Below are positions 43,802 through 50,343 of a stretch of DNA of 64,000 bases, piece by piece. Source of the DNA: Halobacillus sp. Marseille-P3879 (GTDB lineage: Bacteria > Bacillota > Bacilli > Bacillales > Halobacillaceae). The stretch is from positions 620,001 through 684,000 of the forward strand of contig NZ_OESS01000003.1 of assembly GCF_900240285.1 (NCBI RefSeq). The letters run 5' to 3'. Position numbers and translations under genes: made by a program. The notes beneath the pieces are model-generated. The model made no database searches, had not been told where the DNA came from, and saw only the letters and a program-made list of their open reading frames with translations. The stretch's first letter is position 1, and every line of letters begins with the position of its first letter.

Positions 43802-44858
43802 AATTTTTGAAATAAGCCTCAATAATCATTTGCAGCGTGCTCGTTGACAGATTTAAATGTTCAACGTTTGTATCTTTTATCAGCTGTTGAGTATTGTAGT
43901 CTTCAAAAGAAACGTTACCTGCTAAATATACACGGAAAATATCAATCATGCTGTTCAGCTGCTGTTCTTCAGGCGTCAGGTCGGTTATATTGCCAGAATG
44001 AACGAGATCTAATTCGTGAAAGCTCAGCGCTGATTTAAACATGTTCAGAATTTCAATGTTGGTTGGCGGATTCGGATTTGTAATGTTATAGATCTTCCTG
44101 GGTTCTGCTTTAGTAACAGCGAGACTTAAGATATCGGCTACATAATCAACAGGTACAAAATTGGAGGTGCCTTCTTCATTTGCAATTACACGGTATTTTA
44201 CTGTGGCATCACTGCTGTTATTTCTGGCAACCCGTCGTTTGAAAATATGAAGCGCCCTCATGAACCCGTACAAAGTAAATTCAGAGTCGGCTTCTCCTGT
44301 TTTGGAGTCTCCGACGATAATGGCCGGGCGGAAGATGGAGACTTCCATTTGATCCTGGTAAGACCAAACGAGATGCTCCGATTGCACTTTACTTGCTTCA
44401 TACGGATTGTGATATTCGGCATCCAGAGGGTACAATTCTTCTACACCTTTACTGCTTTTTCCAACGGTGTAAGCTGTACTGATATAGAAAAATTTCTCCG
44501 CACCAAGTGCTTTTGCAAGTTCCAGTGTATTCTTGGTTCCTTCATAGTTAATCTCGAACAATTCATCGCTTAATTCCACATCAAACTTTACAAGGGCTGC
44601 AGAATGGTAGAAGCATTCCATGCCAAGGTTCTGTAGTTTTTTAAACTGTTCATCCGATAAGCCGCAGTAAGGCTGGGTAATATCTCCTTTAATCAAATGG
44701 ATTCTGTTCTTTTTTTCTTCAGAAAACTGATTAACGAGGCGTTCTCCCTTAGACACATTCCTTACCAATACATAGACGTGATGATCGACGTTCTCCATGA
44801 GATTACCAATCAATTTTCCCCCTAGAAATCCAGTCGATCCTGTTAAAAATATATTCAA
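43800..44858 (-). CDS. SDR thioester-reductase-like protein (male-sterility/NAD-binding type)
   Basis: A 352-residue extended short-chain dehydrogenase. The nucleotide-binding motif IFLTGSTGFLGGKL is at the N terminus; FYHSAALV, FYISTAYTVG and the catalytic YxxxK in NPYEASKVQSE follow, with FRPAIIVGDSKTGE and FVPVDYVADILS further on. This is the pattern of the NAD_binding_4 (fatty acyl-CoA/thioester reductase) group. GTG 44867 touches the AGGAG site, so TTG 44858, eight bases after it, is the better start. It lies 24 bases downstream of an alpha/beta hydrolase gene, suggesting a joint role on an acyl or ester compound. Confidence 0.8.
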   Translation of the reverse strand: MNIFLTGSTGFLGGKLIGNLMENVDHHVYVLVRNVSKGERLVNQFSEEKKNRIHLIKGDITQPYCGLSDEQFKKLQNLGMECFYHSAALVKFDVELSDELFEINYEGTKNTLELAKALGAEKFFYISTAYTVGKSSKGVEELYPLDAEYHNPYEASKVQSEHLVWSYQDQMEVSIFRPAIIVGDSKTGEADSEFTLYGFMRALHIFKRRVARNNSSDATVKYRVIANEEGTSNFVPVDYVADILSLAVTKAEPRKIYNITNPNPPTNIEILNMFKSALSFHELDLVHSGNITDLTPEEQQLNSMIDIFRVYLAGNVSFEDYNTQQLIKDTNVEHLNLSTSTLQMIIEAYFKN

Positions 44859-44882
44859 ATTCTTCACTCCTGGAGCTGTACT

Positions 44883-45686
44883 TTAAGAAATTTGCTTCGT
44901 CGGTTTAACCCCTCGATTTCCTTTAAGAAAATCAAGTGTCACCTTATTAAATTCCTTATAGCGCTCAATATTACAAACGTGGCCGCATTTTTCGATTAAC
45001 TTAAATGTGGCATTAATATCATGTTGAATGTCTTTTTTAAGATTCTTAATAAAAAGATGATCTTCGCTGCCTGATACGTACAGCTTTGGAATACTTTTAG
45101 CTAGTTTTGGTACCAGGTCATAACTTTGGGCAACTTTATCTATAGAATTAAACCAACCGATAAAATCTTCCCGCTTCATTTTACTTGCTTCTCTAATAAA
45201 AATATCCCGTGATGTTTTATGATTTGCTCTCGGCATAATAATATGAGCGAAAAGGTAGTAGATCCATAAGTGGGGTGTTACGGATTTAAATACTCGTCCG
45301 ATCAGCAGCAAAAACTTGGAGAATACATTAAAACGTGTGATTGCCCCGGAAAGGACTGCACTTTGTATTCGTTCCGGGTGACTTTTCATCATATAATGAA
45401 GGATGATAGATCCCAGTGAGACACCGACAAAGTGAGCACGCTCTATATTTAAATGCTCAAGTGTACGAATTACTTCCTGAGAAACCAGTTCCTGGGAAAA
45501 ATTATCCCCATAATGACTTAAGCTGGGAGAATTGCCATGTCCGGGTAAATGAATGGTCACTACATTAAAATGCTCACGATAATACTTCAATTGTTTATAG
45601 AAAATGTTAGAATTCCCGCCCATGCCGTGAAGCAGCACTAAGTCTTCCTTGCCACTAACCTTGTTGTACACCTTATATTCTAACAC
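44883..45686 (-). CDS. Alpha/beta-fold hydrolase
   Basis: A 267-residue hydrolase. The oxyanion-hole HGMGGN is near residue 20, the nucleophile elbow GVSLGS near 88, the acid in SGSEDHLF near 210 and the His in CGHVCN near 237, so the triad is complete. No signal peptide is visible. GTG 45686 follows GGAGGG. Together with the reductase it forms a two-gene unit; an esterase or acyltransferase role on lipids is one possibility. Confidence 0.8.
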   Translation of the reverse strand: MLEYKVYNKVSGKEDLVLLHGMGGNSNIFYKQLKYYREHFNVVTIHLPGHGNSPSLSHYGDNFSQELVSQEVIRTLEHLNIERAHFVGVSLGSIILHYMMKSHPERIQSAVLSGAITRFNVFSKFLLLIGRVFKSVTPHLWIYYLFAHIIMPRANHKTSRDIFIREASKMKREDFIGWFNSIDKVAQSYDLVPKLAKSIPKLYVSGSEDHLFIKNLKKDIQHDINATFKLIEKCGHVCNIERYKEFNKVTLDFLKGNRGVKPTKQIS

Positions 45687-45957
45687 GTGGACCCTCCTGA
45701 AATACGTTATATATTCATTCGATTAAAGTCTATGTCATTCGACAGAACATCTGCCTCTTCTCATAGTAAAGCATAGAACCGCAGGGGGCTAGCCATATCA
45801 GGAGAATTCTTAATTTTTTTGTGAACTTTGTGAATTCAGCTGGTTTTTCAGGTTGAATATGGTAAAAAGTAAGCGGTCTATATCACTCCTTTTCTTATTT
45901 ACACCTAAATTTCCAGGCTGTTTCTGGTAAAATAGTGAGGAGAAAGGAGAGCTTCTT

Positions 45958-46668
45958 ATGTCATACAATTTTGAATGGTCCTGGAATCTGCCTGAAATTA
46001 TTCTTTTAGGGATCGCATATTCCATATTTATCATCATTTTTACAAGCTTGTATAAGAAACAATCTGAAAAACCTCATATAGGAAAAGCTCTGTTAATAAG
46101 TTTTGGAGGTTTTATTTCTTTTTCAATAGACTTTCATTTTCAGGAGTATCCCGTCAGCATTGCCGTTCTGCCTCTGGGTGTTTGGTTTCTTATATTTTTT
46201 ATTAAAAGAAGCGATGAAGAACGGTGGCGGATATACCGCGGCTATGCATGGCTGGGTTTTGGATTTAACTATGTCTTTCTATTAACTGGACTGCTGACAC
46301 CGCTATTATTTAATCTTATGTATAATAAAAATGATCCAACTACATATTTAGCTCACACGGATGAGGCAGATGTGCATCTATCCCATGAATCAGCGGAACC
46401 GCAAATCTTACATAATGAACGATTAGCTGCTGAATTGAAAAATGCTCAAATTGAAGAGTTTGACAGTGTGGGGTGGCACCGGGAAGCGGAGGATGGTGAG
46501 GAGAAAGAGCGATTTCCTTACGTTTTATCGGGAGTCGAGGCTGAATCAGGAAGCGATTTAAAGGCGGTCACTTTTGTTGAGAAAGATGGAAAAGGCCTCC
46601 TGATTCAAACGCAGAACGACCAGCTTTATGTAAGAACAGAGCAGTCGGTGCTCGAGAAGGGAGAGTAA
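45958..46668 (+). CDS. Unrecognised membrane protein with hydrophilic C-terminal half
   Basis: A 236-residue protein with about four transmembrane segments in residues 10-120 (ILLGIAYSIFIIIFTSLY, ALLISFGGFISF, ISIAVLPLGVWFLIFF region, GFGFNYVFLLTGLLTPLLF) followed by an acidic, mostly helical soluble half. I know no family for it. GAAAGGAGAG precedes the ATG and the next gene starts two bases after the stop, so the two unknown genes are one operon and probably work together at the membrane. Confidence 0.65.
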   Translation: MSYNFEWSWNLPEIILLGIAYSIFIIIFTSLYKKQSEKPHIGKALLISFGGFISFSIDFHFQEYPVSIAVLPLGVWFLIFFIKRSDEERWRIYRGYAWLGFGFNYVFLLTGLLTPLLFNLMYNKNDPTTYLAHTDEADVHLSHESAEPQILHNERLAAELKNAQIEEFDSVGWHREAEDGEEKERFPYVLSGVEAESGSDLKAVTFVEKDGKGLLIQTQNDQLYVRTEQSVLEKGE

Positions 46669-46669
46669 A

Positions 46670-47422
46670 ATGAAGAAGAAGCTTCTAATTGGTACACTGC
46701 TCTTGCTTGTCGTACTGCTGACTACTGTATTTATTCTTCCATTCAATATTACAAAGCCGGGTGATCCCCCTGAAAATAGTGTACTTAAAAAGGAAATTGA
46801 GTCCAGCCTGCCAGTAGAAGTAGATCAAATTATTGATCGTCAGCAAGTCAGTGACAACCATGCTTTTTTTCCTTTTATCACAGAAGAGGGGCAGCGTGGG
46901 ATGAGTGTGTGGAAAGTAGAGAACCGGAAATGGACAATAGGGGCTTCGGACAATGGAGGCGAACCAACATTATGGAAAATCGACCCTGAGGACCCCGACA
47001 CGTTTAATATGATTTATAACTTACATCCTGACGATGGTGTGGATAAGATAGACTTTTATAGTAAGCGAGATCGCAATTATCATATAGCAGGTGAATATCA
47101 GACTTATGTTCCTCAAATTATGTCGAAAGAAGAAGTTGACTTAAGCCGGAGTTATGGTGTTCACCCTATTCCTGAATTATGGAAGGAATTGCAACATCAG
47201 CAGGGAGCATTAGCTCAATCCAATGGTAACGGAAGGAGAGGCCTGTCCCCAATCAATAGCACCAACAACCATATCCAAACATTGTATGTACCGTATGACG
47301 ATGAGGGCGAACATATAAGGTTAGAGCAGACGGCTGGAGATCATTCTTTTTCGAATGGAGAGCAGATGGACCTTATTATTTGGATGGATCCGCTCGAGCT
47401 GGAAGAAGAACAGATACAATAG
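46670..47422 (+). CDS. Unrecognised membrane-anchored or exported protein
   Basis: A 250-residue protein with an N-terminal hydrophobic segment (about residues 4-24, KKKLLIGTLLLLVVLLTTVF) that serves as signal anchor or uncleaved signal, then an acidic soluble domain rich in aromatic residues (WKVENRKWTIGASDNGGEP). No lipobox Cys is seen. The family is unknown to me. It follows the preceding gene after one base. Confidence 0.65.
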   Translation: MKKKLLIGTLLLLVVLLTTVFILPFNITKPGDPPENSVLKKEIESSLPVEVDQIIDRQQVSDNHAFFPFITEEGQRGMSVWKVENRKWTIGASDNGGEPTLWKIDPEDPDTFNMIYNLHPDDGVDKIDFYSKRDRNYHIAGEYQTYVPQIMSKEEVDLSRSYGVHPIPELWKELQHQQGALAQSNGNGRRGLSPINSTNNHIQTLYVPYDDEGEHIRLEQTAGDHSFSNGEQMDLIIWMDPLELEEEQIQ

Positions 47423-47461
47423 GTTGATTCTGATCCCTCCGTATGCTATTTTAAAAGTAAT

Positions 47462-47515
47462 GCCACCTCAGCGCAAAACGACTGCGGGAACTTAACCATT
47501 CTCTACTGAGGTGGC
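47462..47515. repeat. 54-base inverted repeat closing an internal hairpin
   Basis: GCCACCTCAG (47462-47471) and CTGAGGTGGC (47506-47515) are perfectly complementary; inside, CGCA and TGCG form a second stem. No T run follows directly. It could be a structured RNA or a decayed repeat element. Confidence 0.5.
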
Positions 47516-47528
47516 AGGTTACATAGGG

Positions 47529-47562
47529 GAGCGGGATTCTATTTGTGAATCCCGCTCTTTTT
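47529..47562 (+). terminator. Terminator before cstA
   Basis: Stem GAGCGGGATTC (47529-47539) with GAATCCCGCTC (47547-47557) and a T run. Confidence 0.88.
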
Positions 47563-47599
47563 GTGTGCCAAAATATACCTGATTATCCTCGTCATGACA

Positions 47600-47614
47600 G
47601 TGAAAACGCTTCAA
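47600..47614 (+). promoter_or_regulatory. Weak cre-like sequence upstream of cstA
   Basis: GTGAAAACGCTTCAA fits the cre consensus at 13 of 15 positions and lies about 45 bases before the predicted -35, a spacing compatible with activation rather than repression. Confidence 0.3.
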
Positions 47615-47658
47615 AATATAGAGAAAAAAGAAAAAATATATAATTTTCAGAATAAAGG

Positions 47659-47687
47659 TTGTTATTGGGAAATAACCGTTATAGAAT
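47659..47687 (+). promoter_or_regulatory. Sigma-A promoter of cstA
   Basis: TTGTTA (47659-47664), 17-base spacer, TAGAAT (47682-47687). Confidence 0.55.
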
Positions 47688-47722
47688 ACTCCTTACATTC
47701 AATTTTGAAGGGAGGCTCAGCG

Positions 47723-49177
47723 ATGCTTACATTTGTTGCATCCATCTTATTTTTATTAGCAGGTTATTTCATATACGCAAAGGTGGTCGAGCGGATTTTC
47801 GGCATTAATGACGAGAACCAAACACCTGCCTATTCACATAACGACGGCTTTGACTACGAACCTATGAGCTGGTGGAGAGCGAGTCTGATTCAGCTCCTTA
47901 ATATCGCTGGGCTTGGGCCTATTTTCGGTGCTGTTATGGGAGCCTTGTATGGTCCTGTTGCTTTTATATGGATTGTTATCGGCTGTATCTTTGCTGGGGC
48001 TGTGCATGATTATTTCAGTGGAATGATGTCCGTCCGGCATAAAGGAGCTCAATATCCAACAATTGTCGGGAAGTATTTAGGGAAAAATGTGGCGAAGGTG
48101 ATTAACTTATTATCGATTGCTTTAATGATCCTCGTGGCTGCTGCTTTTACCGCAGGGCCGGCTGAGTTAATTGCTCAGACGACACCACTGACTTTTATAA
48201 CTGCACTTATCATTATTTTTGCTTATTTCTTAGTAGCGACCATGCTGCCTGTTCATAAAATCATTGGAAGAATCTATCCGTTTTTAGGAGCCGTTTTAAT
48301 CTTTATGGCTGTATCCATCGGGATCGGATTGTTTTTCTTTGAAAATCCAGTACCGAATTTAACGGTTAGTAATCTGCACCCAGGCGAGCTGCCTATGTGG
48401 CCGCTGCTTATGGTTACGATCTCTTGCGGGGCGATTTCAGGGTTCCATAGTACACAAAGCCCTATTCTTGCGAGAACTCTTAAAAAGGAAAGCGAAGGAC
48501 GTAAAGTATTTTACGGAGCGATGATTGCAGAAGGGATTATTGCGTTAATCTGGGCTGCAGCAGGTATGGCTTTCTTTGGAAGCACTGGAGGTTTGCAGGC
48601 TGCTCTTGATGCTGGCGGGCCCGCGGGCGTGGTCAATGAAATTAGTTCAACAACGCTTGGCACATTCGGTGGCATTCTCGCTATCCTTGGTGTGATTATT
48701 TTGCCGATCACAACAGGGGATACGGCTTTACGCTCATCCAGGATGATGCTTAGTGAACTTTTGACTAAGAAGGATACGAGTGCTCATGCTGCACCAAGTA
48801 AGCTGAAAAGCGGATTGATCGTGCTCGTCGTAGCTGTACCGGCTTTCTATTTATCTACCATTGATTATAACTTCTTGTGGAGATATGTCGGCTGGTCTAA
48901 CCAGGTTGTGGCTACGGTAATGCTCTGGTCTGGTGCCATGTATCTTCTTCAACATCAGAAGTTTCACTGGATTTGCAGTATTCCTGCGCTGTTTATGACA
49001 GCTGTGGTCAGTACGTATATTTTCTACGCGCCGGAAGGTTTTGGTTTGCCATATGGAGTGTCCATGATCATTGGCGGAGTAATTTGGCTTGCTGTTCTTG
49101 GCTGGTTTATTATTCAAGTGACGAGAAGCAAATCAGTTAAACGAAACCGCCCCGTGGTAGCAACTGAAGCTAGTTAA
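47723..49177 (+). CDS. cstA: CstA-family carbon starvation transporter
   Basis: A 484-residue membrane protein of the CstA family (peptide or pyruvate uptake under carbon limitation) with about fourteen hydrophobic segments. Conserved pieces include YDYEPMSWW-like DYEPMSWWRASLIQLLNIAGLGPIFGA near residue 40, GAVHDYFSGMMSVRHKG near 90, SGFHSTQSPILARTL near 240 and ITTGDTALRSSRMML near 325. It is the short form of the family, without the long N-terminal part of E. coli CstA. The frame opens upstream, but GGGAGG sets the start at ATG 47723. Confidence 0.88.
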   Translation: MLTFVASILFLLAGYFIYAKVVERIFGINDENQTPAYSHNDGFDYEPMSWWRASLIQLLNIAGLGPIFGAVMGALYGPVAFIWIVIGCIFAGAVHDYFSGMMSVRHKGAQYPTIVGKYLGKNVAKVINLLSIALMILVAAAFTAGPAELIAQTTPLTFITALIIIFAYFLVATMLPVHKIIGRIYPFLGAVLIFMAVSIGIGLFFFENPVPNLTVSNLHPGELPMWPLLMVTISCGAISGFHSTQSPILARTLKKESEGRKVFYGAMIAEGIIALIWAAAGMAFFGSTGGLQAALDAGGPAGVVNEISSTTLGTFGGILAILGVIILPITTGDTALRSSRMMLSELLTKKDTSAHAAPSKLKSGLIVLVVAVPAFYLSTIDYNFLWRYVGWSNQVVATVMLWSGAMYLLQHQKFHWICSIPALFMTAVVSTYIFYAPEGFGLPYGVSMIIGGVIWLAVLGWFIIQVTRSKSVKRNRPVVATEAS

Positions 49178-49182
49178 TTGTG

Positions 49183-49215
49183 AGCCTGACTCGAAGATGA
49201 GTCGGGCTTTTTTTA
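49183..49215 (+). terminator. Terminator after cstA
   Basis: Stem AGCCTGACTC (49183-49192) with GAGTCGGGCT (49199-49208), followed by a T run. Confidence 0.88.
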
Positions 49216-49250
49216 TGCAAAAGTCTATCCTTTGAGAGCAAAGGACAGAC

Positions 49251-49463
49251 TCACTGTTCTTTCACACAGTAGGATAAATTAAATTTCTCAATTGAGTGGA
49301 TGATCTGGATTCGAAGTTCCTGCTCTAAATCTTCTCGTTCCCATGGAGGCAGGGTGGCACTTAATTTTTTAATTTTCGGCTCAAATCTGCCCAGGAGTTC
49401 TGCTACAGCCCGTTCATCATTTTCCTTGGCTCGCAGCAGCAGGGTATACAGGTTATTCTCCAT
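49251..49463 (-). CDS. RsoA-like sigma region-2 co-factor (HTH_16 type)
   Basis: A 70-residue protein with the pattern of the B. subtilis RsoA (YvrHa) family: LLLRAKENDERAVAELLGRFEPKIKKLS followed by the acidic DLEQELRIQIIHSIEKF, which resembles sigma-70 region 2. In B. subtilis RsoA pairs with SigO to make a two-subunit sigma factor. The gene is the third of a minus-strand unit with a sigO-like gene and yvrJ; its start overlaps the yvrJ end by 11 bases and its GGAGG site lies inside yvrJ. Confidence 0.8.
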   Translation of the reverse strand: MENNLYTLLLRAKENDERAVAELLGRFEPKIKKLSATLPPWEREDLEQELRIQIIHSIEKFNLSYCVKEQ

Positions 49464-49605
49464 TTTCTTTTTCCTCCTCTATAAGGTCCAGGACGACTTC
49501 TTCTAATCGCTGTATGCTTTTGTCTAATCGGAATAAAATGAAAGACGCGATTACAATTGGGAAACCGAAGCTTTCAACGGCCTGGACCCATAAGTCTAGT
49601 CCCAT
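49453..49605 (-). CDS. yvrJ: YvrJ-family small protein
   Basis: A 50-residue ORF starting MGLDLWVQAV at 49605 and ending ...EKENGE. The FGFPIVIASFILFRLDKSIQ segment is a single membrane helix followed by an amphipathic acidic helix, the signature of the YvrJ family. ATG 49605 lies two bases after the sigO-like stop, with GAGAGG upstream, and the 3' end overlaps rsoA. In B. subtilis yvrJ belongs to the SigO regulon (oxdC-yvrJ); here it sits between the two sigma subunit genes. The role is unknown. Confidence 0.8.
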   Translation of the reverse strand: MGLDLWVQAVESFGFPIVIASFILFRLDKSIQRLEEVVLDLIEEEKENGE

Positions 49606-49607
49606 TT

Positions 49608-50108
49608 CTAATCCTCTCCTTTAAGAGTTTGTCTTAATTTCATGATGACACGCTGATATGTTTTAGAGATTGTCTGCTGAGAAACATTCAGCTGGTCAGC
49701 AATTTCTTGAAATGTAAATCTTTGTACAGCGTAAGCATACAAAATATATTGCTGTCTTGGAGTAAGCCCTTGTACAGCTGTATACAAGGCTCTATTTTCA
49801 AGAGACGCAAATAGATTACGATTGGTTAAATGGCGGATCACATCCTGACCATCTGATATGGTTTCTACATCCTCAATGTCAATGAACTGCTTCTGACTAT
49901 ACCGCTTTTTATGATAATCCTTCGCTTGTCTCCATAAAGCAGTGTTTACATATTTTACAAAACGGGCTTCAATTTGAAATTGTGGAAAAAGCTGGTGTAC
50001 GTCACTGCAGTTTGATGTCGAAGGCTTCGTTATGGCAGTTATCAAGGCAGAGTCATTACTTGATTTCTGTAAAAAAGCTTGAAGCGGTTTTTCAAATTCT
50101 TTCCTCAT
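49608..50108 (-). CDS. SigO-like sigma-70 family factor (subunit with region 4)
   Basis: A 166-residue sigma-like protein. The C-terminal region-4 HTH is clear (ALYTAVQGLTPRQQYILYAY, then FTFQEIADQLNVSQQTISKTYQRVI near residues 133-157). The N-terminal half lacks a recognisable region 2 core, as in B. subtilis SigO (YvrI), which needs RsoA to supply region 2. Order here is sigO-like, yvrJ, rsoA-like within 860 bases. GGAGGGTGG precedes ATG 50108. A LexA-box-like palindrome lies 58 bases upstream. Confidence 0.8.
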   Translation of the reverse strand: MRKEFEKPLQAFLQKSSNDSALITAITKPSTSNCSDVHQLFPQFQIEARFVKYVNTALWRQAKDYHKKRYSQKQFIDIEDVETISDGQDVIRHLTNRNLFASLENRALYTAVQGLTPRQQYILYAYAVQRFTFQEIADQLNVSQQTISKTYQRVIMKLRQTLKGED

Positions 50109-50165
50109 TTGCCACCCTCCTTACTATAGAATAAGGGTTGTTCATTAAAATTCACAACCTACTTA

Positions 50166-50179
50166 CGAACTAGTGTTCG
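50166..50179 (-). promoter_or_regulatory. LexA/DinR-box-like palindrome upstream of the sigO-like operon
   Basis: CGAACTAGTGTTCG, flanked by TA on both sides in symmetrical fashion (TACGAAC...GTTCGTA). It fits the Bacillus SOS box CGAACRNRYGTTYC at 12 of 14 positions; the differences are at the first R and the last C. Downstream (minus strand) TTGTGA with an 18-base spacer to TATTCT could be the promoter. Confidence 0.45.
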
Positions 50180-50302
50180 TATTTTTGTTCGAAAAAATAC
50201 CCCTTCTAAGGAAAAGGGGTGAAAATTTTAAAAGGGATTGGGTTCAACACTTGAAGTTGCCTATCGAAATTAGGATTGATCTTTAATCAGCCATTATACG
50301 TA

Positions 50303-50335
50303 AAAACCAGCAGAGCCCCCACTCTGCTGGTTTTA
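50303..50335 (-). terminator. Terminator after the 5'-nucleotidase gene
   Basis: Stem AAAACCAGCAGAG with CTCTGCTGGTTTT around CCCCCA; on the minus strand it is followed by T residues. A second hairpin, CCCCTT with AAGGGG near 50201-50219, lies further downstream. Confidence 0.82.
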
Positions 50336-50343
50336 GTATCCTG

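Noticed and set aside
47462-47562. T-box leader upstream of cstA
   Set aside because: GAGGTGGCAGG only loosely resembles the T-box AGGGTGGNACCGCG; the Stem I and AG-bulge features are absent and the following gene is not amino-acid related.
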